This document shows positions 44,262 to 54,723 of a DNA stretch of 64,000 nt, piece after piece; position 1 is the stretch's first letter; the number at the start of each line of letters is the position of its first letter. Source of the DNA: Novosphingobium malaysiense (lineage in GTDB: Bacteria; Pseudomonadota; Alphaproteobacteria; Sphingomonadales; Sphingomonadaceae). Location: positions 82,501 to 146,500 of the forward strand of contig NZ_JTDI01000002.1 in assembly GCF_000802225.1 (NCBI RefSeq), in the 5' to 3' direction. Under the pieces are notes generated by a model. The model was not told the DNA's origin. It worked only from the letters and a program-made list of their open reading frames with translations, and searched no databases. The translations under genes and the position numbers were made by a program.

Positions 44262-44723
44262 TCAGTTGCAGTCTGCGCAGGTTCCGCGCAGTTCGACCAC
44301 GGGGCGCACGTCGGCGAACCCATTCTCGCGCGCGGCGCCGATGAGCGCGCCGGTCAGGCGGTCATCGTCGATGTGCACGGCCTTGCCGCAGCTGTCGCAG
44401 ATCAGGAAGATGCAATCGTGACGGCAGCCGGGATGGCTGTTGGCGAGATAGGCATTGGCGCTTTCGACGCGGCGCGCCAGGTTGGTCCGCACGAACAGAT
44501 CGAGAATGCGATAGACGCTGTTAGGTGCGACCCGCTTGCCGCGCAGCGCGGAGACGCTTTCGGCGAGGTCGTAGGCGGAGGCGGGGCACTCACGCTCGGC
44601 CAGGGCGGCAAAGACGTCGGCGCGCATGTCGGTCCATTGTTCGCCGGCATCCACGAGGGCCGTGTGGGCAGCCTTAACGAGGCTGTCTCCGCTATGTTCG
44701 TGATGGACGTGGTGGCCTGACAT
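44262..44723 (-). CDS. zur: Fur-family zinc regulator (Zur type)
   Basis: A 153-aa Fur-superfamily repressor. It has a His-rich start (SGHHVHHEH), a winged helix (PASAYDLAESV...NSVYRIL), and zinc ligands in HPGCRHDC, CDSC and a C-terminal CADC. Fur-type N-terminal iron ligands are less clear, and the pattern fits Zur, which represses zinc uptake genes when zinc is plentiful. No zinc transporter or clear Zur box is next to it. The start ATG 44723 is used; ATG 44732 is also in frame. It is 35 bp downstream of the 49-aa membrane ORF, probably one transcript. Confidence 0.87.
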   Translation of the reverse strand: MSGHHVHHEHSGDSLVKAAHTALVDAGEQWTDMRADVFAALAERECPASAYDLAESVSALRGKRVAPNSVYRILDLFVRTNLARRVESANAYLANSHPGCRHDCIFLICDSCGKAVHIDDDRLTGALIGAARENGFADVRPVVELRGTCADCN

Positions 44724-44758
44724 GGCCCCCATATGGCGCCTCCAGGCGCGCTGCGCAA

Positions 44759-44908
44759 TCAGTGCGGCGTTTCGGCCTGTGCCGGCGGCACGATGTTGTC
44801 GGACAGCGTGCCGCTGCCGCCGAGACCCAGAGTGGCCGCTACCAGCATGGCCCCGCCGGCGAAGCCGAGAGCGAAGAAGCGATAGAAGTCAGCCTTGAAG
44901 AGTCCCAT
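44759..44908 (-). CDS. 49-aa membrane protein upstream of zur
   Basis: A small ORF starting MGLFKADFYRFF with one hydrophobic segment (about residues 10-30, ALGFAGGAMLVAATLGLGG) and a soluble tail. The charged N-terminus and Gly/Ala-rich helix suggest a single-pass inner-membrane or secreted protein. It is in the same direction as zur and dxs, 35 bp apart, so it may be co-transcribed. I do not recognise the family; the length, codon use and N-terminal motif look like a real gene. Confidence 0.68.
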   Translation of the reverse strand: MGLFKADFYRFFALGFAGGAMLVAATLGLGGSGTLSDNIVPPAQAETPH

Positions 44909-45058
44909 TGGTCAGTCCGGAAAATCGCGTTGTTGCTCGATTGCGTGGCCCCACTTTCGCAATATGTCCTTTCGGTCGAGTGAATATGAGGCCGGTTCGC
45001 GCCATTGTGCGATGAACGGTTGGCCGAGTGCGACAAGTCGTGGGAACGTCTGGGCGGA

Positions 45059-46651
<1,593 letters not shown>

Positions 46652-46746
46652 GGGGCAGCTTCCTTCGCGAAAGTATCTTTGGCCGCGCCCTTAGGCCCGC
46701 CGGCAGGCGGGGGCAAGGGTGCTGGCGGGCGATATCCCGGAAGGTT

Positions 46747-48654
46747 TCAGCTCATCTTCTTGAGCAGCCAGCCGAAGTTTCCACCCCCGCGCGAGACGAG
46801 GCCCTGGATCACCAGCTGTTGCGTCGCCTGAGGGCGGCCCTGGCCGTCCACCCAGAGCGAATCCTCGAGCTCCACCGTGCCGGCGCCGCTACGGAACTGC
46901 CAGTACGAGCCGTCGGGCAGGGCGAGCCCCGCCCCCTGGCCGTCGGGCGCCAGCGACACGTCGACATCGGGGCCCAGGTGGAAGCGGATGGCGAAACCCA
47001 CTTTCCCGCGCTTGCCCTTGCGACCCGAAGGCAGGAGCAGGTCTTCGCCGCGCAGTTCCGTCCCGTCGTCCCGCAGGATCAGAATGCGCTGGTGGGTGAG
47101 GCCGTAGCGCCCCGCATAGCCGTTGTGACTCGCTTCCAGACGCGTGGCGGTGGTGCCGTTGTCTTGCGGCAGCGTCTTGCGATCGACATCGACTTCGGTA
47201 ACGCCGGACCCGATCGCGCCGTTGATGAGTATGGCGGTGGAATTGGCATCGTCGAGCGTCAGCGAAGAGTGCGCCGCCGTGGCGCGCAGGCCCTGTTCCA
47301 GCCGCACAGGGACGAGGCCGCCGCCGCTTGCTGCACCGCCGCAATTTACGATCAGCCGCTGGCCGGCATGCGACAATTCGAACGCGAGGGTCGATGCGCA
47401 GCCGTAGCGGGCCTGTTGCGGCATCGGTGGCGGCGACGTGTCGAACTGGAGAATCGTCTTGGTAGCGACGACGCGCTGGTAGCCCCATTGCCGCACGTCG
47501 CGCAGCGGTCGGGTGCGCACGCCACTGGCCTTGACGAGCGCGCCGACTTCCTCGCCATCGACGGCCCAGGCGCCTTGCCAGGATCCAAGCGATCCATCGC
47601 CGTGCGTCAGCGTGAGCAGCGGCGGCACCAGCATCTCCACCACGCGCTCCATGGCTTCGGGAGCATCGCGCCGGGTGGCGTGATAGCAGTTGCGCAGCCG
47701 AACGAGCAGCGCGATGGCTTCCATCTGGGCGAGCGGACTGCGCGAAAGTACGCCGCCGTCGTCGCCCATCAGTTCGCCCAGCGCCTTGATCAGGCCGGCC
47801 TCGCCGTAGAGCCTGCGCGGACGGCCGTCGGGCAGGAGCAGGCCGGCGGCAACGATCCCGCACCAGCCGGCGACTTCGGCCAACCGGTCATCCGCCCTCG
47901 TGACGTGACGGTCTAGCCAGCGTGCGGTTTCGGCGATGTGCATGAGCACCCGCGAGCGGAATGCCTTGTCGCCAGAGAGGATCAGCGGCGCGTGAACCAG
48001 CCAGTTCATCAGCCGCATCCCGGTGTTGCCGACGCTCCAGGCGGGGCCCTTTCCGGGCTTGGCCGGTGCATTGGGATTGGCCTGCAGCCAGGAGGAAAGG
48101 ATGCGTTCGGCCACCGGCGCGCCTTGTTCGCGCGGCCCGCAGGCCTCGAGGTCGGTTAGCCACGAGAAGGAGTGGACGACCTTTTCCAGCGGTGGGGTGA
48201 CGCGCCCGGCCCCGGCATAGTCGACATGGGCGACCGGGGTCTTGGCGCCGTGGATGAGGAAGTGTCCGGCGCGGATGGCTGTCCCGGCCACGCGATTGCC
48301 GGGCACGGTATTGCTGACCGTCGCCAGCAAGCGTGTCCGCGTCTTCTTGCCCATCGGCGAACTCAGCATGGAGCCGGGGATGCCCATGCGGTAGGCCATG
48401 CGGATCAGCCGCTCGCCCACGCCGACGGACGGCGGGGAAAAATCGGTTAGCGCGAGTTCGCGGCCGGTTTCGATGTGGTCGGGACGCAAGTCGGCCGGCT
48501 CGGCGGCGGCAGCGAGTGTGGCCGATGCCATGTCCGCTTCAGGTTCGCTCGCACTGTCAGTCAACACACCCTCCTCGGCAGCCGTCGACAAGGGAATCGC
48601 CCGGGCGTCCTCCGGGTTCCGTGTCTTTGGCCGCTGGCGGGTCTTGACGTTCAC
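46747..48654 (-). CDS. Heparinase II/III-like protein
   Basis: A 635-aa protein of the heparinase II/III family: an alpha/alpha toroid in the N-terminal half (HSFSWLTDL...ARWLDRHVTR) and a beta-sandwich lyase-like C-terminal part (GYAGRYGLTHQRILIL). Members located next to purH and rpe are frequent in alphaproteobacteria; the substrate is unknown and may be a cell-envelope polysaccharide. No signal peptide is obvious, which is unusual for a lyase of extracellular polymers. It starts three bases after rpe. Confidence 0.85.
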   Translation of the reverse strand: MNVKTRQRPKTRNPEDARAIPLSTAAEEGVLTDSASEPEADMASATLAAAAEPADLRPDHIETGRELALTDFSPPSVGVGERLIRMAYRMGIPGSMLSSPMGKKTRTRLLATVSNTVPGNRVAGTAIRAGHFLIHGAKTPVAHVDYAGAGRVTPPLEKVVHSFSWLTDLEACGPREQGAPVAERILSSWLQANPNAPAKPGKGPAWSVGNTGMRLMNWLVHAPLILSGDKAFRSRVLMHIAETARWLDRHVTRADDRLAEVAGWCGIVAAGLLLPDGRPRRLYGEAGLIKALGELMGDDGGVLSRSPLAQMEAIALLVRLRNCYHATRRDAPEAMERVVEMLVPPLLTLTHGDGSLGSWQGAWAVDGEEVGALVKASGVRTRPLRDVRQWGYQRVVATKTILQFDTSPPPMPQQARYGCASTLAFELSHAGQRLIVNCGGAASGGGLVPVRLEQGLRATAAHSSLTLDDANSTAILINGAIGSGVTEVDVDRKTLPQDNGTTATRLEASHNGYAGRYGLTHQRILILRDDGTELRGEDLLLPSGRKGKRGKVGFAIRFHLGPDVDVSLAPDGQGAGLALPDGSYWQFRSGAGTVELEDSLWVDGQGRPQATQQLVIQGLVSRGGGNFGWLLKKMS

Positions 48655-48657
48655 AGC

Positions 48658-49320
48658 TTATCCCAAACCTTTCAGCGTCTTGATGTTTTCCGCGTATTTG
48701 CCGGGGCCGCCGCGGAACGTGGCCGATCCGGCGACCAGGACGTCGGCGCCGGCCGACACGCAGAGAGGCGCCGTCTTCGCATCGACGCCGCCATCGACTT
48801 CCAGCCGTATGTCGCGACCGGACTTCTCGATCATTTTCCGCACCGCCTCGATCTTGCGCAACTGGCTGGAAATGAAGCTCTGTCCGCCGAAGCCCGGATT
48901 GACGCTCATGACCAGGACCAGATCGATTTCGTCGATCAGGTAGTCGAGCATCTTGGCCGGGGTCGCCGGATTGAGGGAGATGCCGGCTTTCTTGCCCAGG
49001 TTCTTGATCGTCTGCACCGTGCGGTGGACGTGCGGACCGGCCTCGGGATGGACAGTGATGATGTCCGCGCCGGCCTCGGCAAAGGCTTCGAGATAGATGT
49101 CGACCGGCGAGATCATCAGGTGCACGTCGAAAGGCTTTGCCGAATGCGGGCGCAGCGCTTTCACCACGGCCGGGCCGATGGTGATGTTGGGCACGAAGTG
49201 GCCGTCCATCACGTCGACATGGATCCAGTCGGCACCGGCCTCGTCGACGGCGCGTACTTCTTCACCGAGACGTGCAAAATCGGCAGACAGGATCGAGGGC
49301 GAAATCAGGGGGGCAGTCAT
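48658..49320 (-). CDS. rpe: Ribulose-phosphate 3-epimerase
   Basis: A 220-aa TIM-barrel enzyme that interconverts ribulose-5-phosphate and xylulose-5-phosphate in the pentose phosphate route. It has [17 protein letters not shown], the metal histidines in [27 protein letters not shown] and the VDGG motif. ATG 49320 begins the family N-terminus; the open frame continues upstream to 49404. Confidence 0.96.
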   Translation of the reverse strand: MTAPLISPSILSADFARLGEEVRAVDEAGADWIHVDVMDGHFVPNITIGPAVVKALRPHSAKPFDVHLMISPVDIYLEAFAEAGADIITVHPEAGPHVHRTVQTIKNLGKKAGISLNPATPAKMLDYLIDEIDLVLVMSVNPGFGGQSFISSQLRKIEAVRKMIEKSGRDIRLEVDGGVDAKTAPLCVSAGADVLVAGSATFRGGPGKYAENIKTLKGLG

Positions 49321-49609
49321 GGTTGGAAAACGAAACTCCTTAACGCGAAAGAATAGGGCACGGGCACTTGTGCAGACAAGCGCGAGACGGGCCGTTTTCC
49401 ACACGCGATATCGTCAGAAAGGCAAGTCGAGGCAGGTAATTCCCGTGTCGGTAGGCGCGGGGCACACCGGCGACTTGGCACGTGCACTCCGGGCAACGGG
49501 AAATTCAGTCGCCATTCACGGCAGTTAGGGCATTGCGCTAGGCAAGGAAACGGGCGCAGCATGAGATCATGCCGCCTTCAGGTGAATTCGACGGAACAAC
49601 GGATAATAG
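49321..49609. other. Divergent rpe / DUF2141 intergenic region
   Basis: 289 bp with no gene. The only notable element is a 14-bp palindrome GCATGAGATCATGC (49559-49572), 38 bp before the DUF2141 start. No FNR-like box. Confidence 0.6.
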
Positions 49610-50140
49610 ATGACCAGGACCAATTACATTGCCAGGAATTCGGCAGGCACGAAAAAGGCCGTGGTGGCCGTGCTGGCTATCGCCGGCACGATGGGCCTTG
49701 CCGTCTCTTCTCCCGCGGTGGCGCAGTACCGCAACGAGATCCACAACGACATGAGCCGATGCACCGCGGGGTCCGGGCCTGCGGTGATGGTGACGGTGGA
49801 CGGAGTCAAGGCATCGAAGGGCAACCTGCGCATTCAGACCTACCACGCCACGGCCGACGAGTGGCTCAAGAAGGGCAAGTGGCTCTCGCGCATCGAAGTT
49901 CCCGCCAAGGCCGGAACGATGACCTTCTGCCTTCCCGTTCCCGCTCCGGGGACTTACGGCGTGGCCGTGCGCCACGATCTCAACGGGAACGGCGATACGG
50001 ACATCATGTCCGACGGCGGGGCGATGTCGAACAATCCGTCGATCAACATCTTCAACCTCGGCAAGCCCAGCTATTCGAAGGTCGGCGTGCCGGTAGGCAA
50101 GAGCGTCAAGTCGATCCGGATCGAGATGAAGTACATGTAG
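49610..50140 (+). CDS. DUF2141 exported protein
   Basis: A 176-aa protein with a signal peptide (about residues 1-38, ending SPAVAQ) and a DUF2141 domain, a small beta-sandwich seen in FVNLSKGNLRIQTY-type sequences (here VKASKGNLRIQTYHA), with VRHDLNGNGDTD and GMSNNPS-like (AMSNNPS) turns. Periplasmic or outer-membrane associated; function unknown. Its 3' end overlaps the nucleotidyltransferase gene by 35 bp tail-to-tail. Confidence 0.88.
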   Translation: MTRTNYIARNSAGTKKAVVAVLAIAGTMGLAVSSPAVAQYRNEIHNDMSRCTAGSGPAVMVTVDGVKASKGNLRIQTYHATADEWLKKGKWLSRIEVPAKAGTMTFCLPVPAPGTYGVAVRHDLNGNGDTDIMSDGGAMSNNPSINIFNLGKPSYSKVGVPVGKSVKSIRIEMKYM

Positions 50141-50909
50141 CCGGACCCTTCGCCGAAGTCCGCGCCGCGATGATGGCGCGGGCGTCGGCGAGGTCTTCCG
50201 GCTTGTCGACGTCGACGGCCGCGAGGCCGTCGCGCGCGGCGACCAGGCTGGCGTCGATGCCGATCCTGCGGCCAAGCCCGGCAATGGCTTCGGCCAGGGT
50301 CAGCCTCCCGAGCGCATAGCTCGCCAGCATTCCGATCCCGAGCCGGGCCGCGATGCGCCAGGGGCGCTTGCGGTCCGCTTCCACCATCTTCCATGTATCG
50401 ATCGCCTTGCCGGCCGCTTCGCTCGCCAGCAGGAAGAGGTTGCAGCCCGACCACTGGCCATCGGCGAAGCGCAGATAGGTGCGCTTGCTGGCGGGCATCG
50501 CGGCCTCGATTGCCTCGCGCCTGGCCAGTAGAATTGCGACGTCCGTGCCCGCCGGCATGTCCTTGACGAAATCGGTTACCCATTCGGGGCGCAGCAGGGC
50601 GTGATCGCTGGTCGTGACCAGCAGCGGCGCGCCCAGCTTCTCCAGCCCGATGGCGACGCTGGCGCTGGGGCCGGATGCCGCCAGCAGCACTTCGCAGCCC
50701 AGATCCCTGGCGTGGTCCATCACTTGCGGGTCGGAGGCGACGACGGCGATCCGCTCGATTCCGGCCTCGCGCAAGGATGCAACTACCCGGGCCAGCATCG
50801 TGCGCCCGTCGATCGAGACCAATGCCTTGTGCCAGACACCTTCGGAGGCAGCGACCGGATCGGGCGGGCCGGGCCGCGATCCTGCAAGGACGAGGGCTGC
50901 CGGCTTCAC
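50106..50909 (-). CDS. MobA-like nucleotidyltransferase
   Basis: A 267-aa GT-A-fold NTP transferase. It starts ALVLAGSRPGP, a slightly altered form of the LAGG-x4 nucleotide loop, has KALVSIDGRTMLARVV, and an acidic metal pair in TTSDHALL. It probably activates a phosphorylated head group by attaching CMP or a related nucleotide. It overlaps the next gene upstream by four bases, so it is coupled to the Tam41-like gene and lipid kinase. Related proteins lie in ceramide- or phospholipid-modification clusters. Confidence 0.8.
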   Translation of the reverse strand: MKPAALVLAGSRPGPPDPVAASEGVWHKALVSIDGRTMLARVVASLREAGIERIAVVASDPQVMDHARDLGCEVLLAASGPSASVAIGLEKLGAPLLVTTSDHALLRPEWVTDFVKDMPAGTDVAILLARREAIEAAMPASKRTYLRFADGQWSGCNLFLLASEAAGKAIDTWKMVEADRKRPWRIAARLGIGMLASYALGRLTLAEAIAGLGRRIGIDASLVAARDGLAAVDVDKPEDLADARAIIAARTSAKGPATCTSSRSGST

Positions 50910-51826
50910 GCCGCACGGCCTCCCTTGCGGCGGCGCCAGACCTGCCAGAGTACGCCCGGCGCGGCGAGGACCGGGTGGCGCTCACGCCAGGGGGTGATCA
51001 CCACCGGCACGCCGGTGTGGCGCTCGATCTTCCAGGCGGCATAGCGGGCCGCCCCGTCGAACGTCGTGGAGGCCTTGAGCAGGCGCAGGACGTTGTAAGG
51101 CTTGCCGAGACGTTGCCGCCGCTTCCACCAGGCCGCCAGGGCGCTCCGTTGCTGCTTTGGCATTTCCGGGCGGATGGTACTTCCTGCCCCGCGCCCGAAG
51201 CCGATCCCCTGCGACATCAGGGCAAGCGGCAGGAGGCCGTCGAAATGCTCGCGGTTGGTAGACAGGATCGAATCCTCGCGCCCCGCCTTCTCGACGCGAA
51301 ATTCGGCCGCGTAGGTGGCACGGAACAAGGCGCGCCAGTAATCTTCCGGGGTTCCCGCGTCGGGGCCGAGCGCCACGGCCAGCCGCGCCGCCGTTTCTGC
51401 CGCCCGGGCCACGGCTTCGGCGATGTCCGCGCCGGCCTGGGGATCGCGCTCCCAGGCAAGGGCGCTGGGCTGCACGAAGCGGGCCCAGATGGTCGTGTCG
51501 AGCAATTCGCCTGACGCTGCGGCGCGGAAGGTCTCGAGCGACATCGTCGCCACCTTGGCGCGCAGGGTGCTGCCGCTGTGCGGCACTTCGTGATAGCTCA
51601 CTCGCGGCCAGATCTTCTCTTCCTGATGGCCGCTGGTGAGGACATAGAAATCGAGGACGCCTTCGAGCGATCCGGTGCGCAGGTTCGATCCGTAGAAAAG
51701 CACGCCGAGAGCATCGACGGGGGCAAGCATTTCGGCAAGGGCCCGCACCTCGGGCTCGACCGGGCGGTTCAGCGCTGCCGTTACCCGCGTCTCGAGCGTT
51801 TCGGTAACGTCGAGGTCTTCGCTCAT
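50906..51826 (-). CDS. Tam41-like nucleotidyltransferase (possible lipid CMP-transferase)
   Basis: A 306-aa protein whose N-terminal half looks like the NTase fold of Tam41/MMP37 CDP-DAG synthases: VLFYGSNLR followed by GVLDFYVLTSG, then a segment with AKVATMSLETF...WARFVQPSALAW that parallels the Tam41 second motif. The similarity is from pattern reading, not alignment. If right, it would make CDP-activated lipid from a phosphorylated lipid and CTP. Its neighbours, a MobA-like transferase and a lipid kinase, support lipid work. There is no membrane helix. Confidence 0.6.
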   Translation of the reverse strand: MSEDLDVTETLETRVTAALNRPVEPEVRALAEMLAPVDALGVLFYGSNLRTGSLEGVLDFYVLTSGHQEEKIWPRVSYHEVPHSGSTLRAKVATMSLETFRAAASGELLDTTIWARFVQPSALAWERDPQAGADIAEAVARAAETAARLAVALGPDAGTPEDYWRALFRATYAAEFRVEKAGREDSILSTNREHFDGLLPLALMSQGIGFGRGAGSTIRPEMPKQQRSALAAWWKRRQRLGKPYNVLRLLKASTTFDGAARYAAWKIERHTGVPVVITPWRERHPVLAAPGVLWQVWRRRKGGRAA

Positions 51827-51878
51827 GCCGCAATGCTCCCGCAGGGGCGCCCGGAAATCAAGCGGTGCCGGTGAAAAC

Positions 51879-52853
51879 TCAGGGGACGACGAAAGTCAGT
51901 TGCGGGCCTTCGTCGAGCACGTAGCGGCCAGCCGGAAAGGCTTCCCCGTCGAGAATGAACGGGCCGCCAAGATCGAGTTCGAGTTCGTTGGCGTGGAAGC
52001 GCTGGGCCCCCTTGCGGGTCAGGAATCGGCCATAGAGACCGAACAGAACTGCGGGCAGCAGCGCCATGACCCAGCGTACCGGCCAGTCGATCACCGCCAG
52101 CTTCAGGCCCGGTGCCGGATTGCGGCCGAAGGGGCGTGCGCCGAGCGGAAACTTCTCGAAGGTCGTGGCCACGGTCATGTAGCGTTCGTCGGCACGGCCG
52201 GGGCCCGGGTGCGGCAAGTCGCGGCCGGTGTGCCGGTCGACGATGCGCGTGCGCGTGCACTTGCGCCAGGGATTGTTCGCGCGCCCGAACAGGGCCTGCA
52301 CGATGCTCCACAGGATGGTCAGGCCCACGGCAAAGCTGTTGAAGGCCCCCCGGCGGTGGGCTTCCTGACCGGCTTCGGTGGCCATCGAAAACACCCCGGT
52401 GCCGAGAATGAATCCCTGCACGCAGCGTCCTTCGCCGCGTTCCTGCATCGAGGTAATGCGCAGCGGGCGGCGCGTCACGGTATAGCCTTCGTGCGCGGCC
52501 GCGAGCGCTTCGGCCAGTGACCAGTGATTGGGCAGGCCCAGGTCAACCGTCAGGGCATTGGTCTTGCCCTTCGGCAGCACGATCAGGGTGGGCCACTCGT
52601 CGCCGAAGATTTCCGCGCCGCATGAAAGCACGTCGCGAACGGTGCCGTCGCCGCCATCGACCACCAGATAGTCGATCCCGCGGCGGGCGAAGCCGGCCAG
52701 CGTGTGGAACAGGTCCTCGCGCGTGCGCGGCGTTTCGGTGAGGATGTTGGAGCAATCCTCCATTTCCGCAGCTACGCCCTTGTTGCGGTGGCTGCGGGGA
52801 TTGCGCACAATGCCGACGAGCGGAACGGAGCGTCCGCGATGGGCACGACGCAT
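51879..52853 (-). CDS. Diacylglycerol-kinase-like lipid kinase
   Basis: A 324-aa DAGK_cat/LCB5-type kinase that phosphorylates a lipid alcohol with ATP. Motifs: VRNPRSHRNKG near the start, VVDGGDGTVRDVL (nucleotide loop) and PKGKTNAL, where classical DAG kinases have GTxND. Candidate substrates are diacylglycerol, ceramide or sphingoid bases. A frame open upstream to 52985 is AT-rich and has promoter-like character, so ATG 52853 is chosen. It is 52 bp upstream of the Tam41-like gene. Confidence 0.85.
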   Translation of the reverse strand: MRRAHRGRSVPLVGIVRNPRSHRNKGVAAEMEDCSNILTETPRTREDLFHTLAGFARRGIDYLVVDGGDGTVRDVLSCGAEIFGDEWPTLIVLPKGKTNALTVDLGLPNHWSLAEALAAAHEGYTVTRRPLRITSMQERGEGRCVQGFILGTGVFSMATEAGQEAHRRGAFNSFAVGLTILWSIVQALFGRANNPWRKCTRTRIVDRHTGRDLPHPGPGRADERYMTVATTFEKFPLGARPFGRNPAPGLKLAVIDWPVRWVMALLPAVLFGLYGRFLTRKGAQRFHANELELDLGGPFILDGEAFPAGRYVLDEGPQLTFVVP

Positions 52854-53077
52854 CGGACCCGTGTAGTCGGGCCGCGTACTCTTGCCGAACAGCGGCAGGG
52901 TTTCAAATTCGTAAATGGATCCGTGCACGGGCGCTATGTAGGGGCACCCGATCGCAAAATCACCAAGAAACATCATGTGACACATGAAAGTTACAGTTCT
53001 GTGGCGCTTGTTGCATGGCTGCCACGCGCGGCGGGTTGAGATTGCCAGTCCGAGCGGGCTCGACTACGGGGCCGCGC

Positions 53078-54214
53078 ATGAACAGCACTCCCTCCGCCCT
53101 GGCCGTCGTCACGATCGGCTCCAATTCGGTAAAGCTCTGGGGCCTCACCATGGGCGAAAGGGTGAGCCGCGTTGCGCGCGCAGCGAAGCTGACCCCGGCG
53201 GATACCGTGCCGGCTGCTCCCGCAATCCTCTCCAATGCCGACCACGCCTGGGATCCGGCATGGTTTCGCCACATCGTCACCCAGCCGGGCATGGTGCTGA
53301 CACTGGGCGGCGTTCCGGCGCTCGCCCATGCCGCCGATGCCGGACAGACCGCGCGAATCGCCGAGGCCATGGCCGCCGGCACTCCGCTGTCCGATGAGGC
53401 CGGGCTGACGGTCGTCGCCTACGAGGGCGGACCGACCATCGAGAACAAGCAGCTCCGGAAACGCGAGACGCCGTTCCTGATGACGCTGACGCCGGCATCG
53501 GTGCGCGCGATCGAGCGGGCCAGCTATTTCGGCGCCTACAAGGGCGTGACCGACCTGCTCACCAAGTACCTGTGGCCCGAATGGGCGCTGGTGCTGACGC
53601 GGATCTGCGCGAAGTGGCACATCACGCCCAACATGGTGACCGCCGTCGGCGCAGTGTTCTGCGTGATTGCCACGGTCCTCTTCGCCTATGGCCACTACTG
53701 GGCGGGCATGGCGTCCGGGCTGGTGTTCATGGTGCTCGATACCGTGGACGGCAAGCTCGCGCGCTGCACGATCACCTCGTCCTACTGGGGCAACATCTTC
53801 GACCACGGCATGGATCTGGTCCATCCGCCGTTCTGGTGGTGGTTCTGGGCGACCGGCCTCGCCTATTGGGGGCTAGGCTACGACAGCGAGACCTTCTGGC
53901 TGGTGCAGGCCGCGATCCAGGGCGGCTATGTTGTCCAGCGCGTGATCGAAGGCGTGTTCATGCGCCAGAACGGGATGATGCACATCCACGTGTGGCGCAA
54001 GTTCGACAGCAATTTCCGCCTGATCACCGCGCGGCGCAATCCGAACATGGTGATCCTGTTCGTCTCGATGCTCTTCGCGCGGCCCGATCTGGGGCTGATC
54101 GCGGTTGCCTGGTGGACGGTCGTGTCGTGCCTCGTCCACGCCGTGCGGCTGGTGCAGGCATGGATCGTGCGCGCTCGCGGCGGTACGATCACCTCATGGC
54201 TGTCCGAGGCCTGA
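53078..54214 (+). CDS. CDP-alcohol phosphatidyltransferase with N-terminal extension
   Basis: A 378-aa membrane enzyme. The catalytic motif D-x2-DG-x2-AR-x8-G-x3-D-x3-D is complete (DTVDGKLAR...GNIFDHGMD, about residues 230-255), with six helices. Before it lie about 130 residues without clear similarity (GSNSVKLWGLTMG...HAWDPAWFRHIV), perhaps a degenerate nucleotidyltransferase domain as in fused inositol-phosphate enzymes. It would transfer a phosphoalcohol from a CDP-carrier to an acceptor. It is divergent from the lipid kinase operon. ATG 53078 is used; 53015 is in frame. Confidence 0.88.
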   Translation: MNSTPSALAVVTIGSNSVKLWGLTMGERVSRVARAAKLTPADTVPAAPAILSNADHAWDPAWFRHIVTQPGMVLTLGGVPALAHAADAGQTARIAEAMAAGTPLSDEAGLTVVAYEGGPTIENKQLRKRETPFLMTLTPASVRAIERASYFGAYKGVTDLLTKYLWPEWALVLTRICAKWHITPNMVTAVGAVFCVIATVLFAYGHYWAGMASGLVFMVLDTVDGKLARCTITSSYWGNIFDHGMDLVHPPFWWWFWATGLAYWGLGYDSETFWLVQAAIQGGYVVQRVIEGVFMRQNGMMHIHVWRKFDSNFRLITARRNPNMVILFVSMLFARPDLGLIAVAWWTVVSCLVHAVRLVQAWIVRARGGTITSWLSEA

Positions 54215-54229
54215 GCAAAGGAGACGCCG

Positions 54230-54658
54230 ATGAACGTGACCATGGAGAAATTCGGATACCCGGCAACGCTGGTGGCCGAGTTCGAACACTGGGTCGTCCT
54301 CGCCCGCCCTGCTCAGCCGACGCTGGGATCGCTGGTGCTGGCGGCGAAGTCCGACGTCACGGCCTTCGGCGATCTACCGCAGGAAGCCCATACCGAACTC
54401 AAGCAGGTGACCACCGCGATCGAGGCGGCGCTGGGCAAGGCGGTGTCCTACGCCAAGCTCAACTACCTGATGCTGATGATGGTGGACCCCAACGTCCATT
54501 TCCATGTGATCCCGCGCTACGAGGGCGCGCGCGAGTGGCAGGGCCGCGAATTCGTGGACGTGGGCTGGCCCAAGGTGCCCGACCTCGGCCATGCCGTCGC
54601 GCTGGAGGGCGAGGACCTTGCCGCGCTCGTCGCATGGCTGAAGGGCCACTTCGCCTAG
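54230..54658 (+). CDS. HIT-family hydrolase
   Basis: A 142-aa histidine-triad protein with the catalytic H-x-H-x-x-x-R variant (HFHVIPRY). HIT proteins hydrolyse nucleoside phosphoramidates or dinucleotides. It is 15 bp after the CDP-alcohol phosphatidyltransferase and probably co-transcribed; it could recycle a nucleotide by-product, but that is inference. An in-frame ATG at 54242 is also possible. Confidence 0.9.
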   Translation: MNVTMEKFGYPATLVAEFEHWVVLARPAQPTLGSLVLAAKSDVTAFGDLPQEAHTELKQVTTAIEAALGKAVSYAKLNYLMLMMVDPNVHFHVIPRYEGAREWQGREFVDVGWPKVPDLGHAVALEGEDLAALVAWLKGHFA

Positions 54659-54723
54659 CCAGCGGGTGTATCGCGCTTAGTCCGGAAGGCTAAGGACGAG
54701 CGGTTCTCCATTCAGATTTCGCT

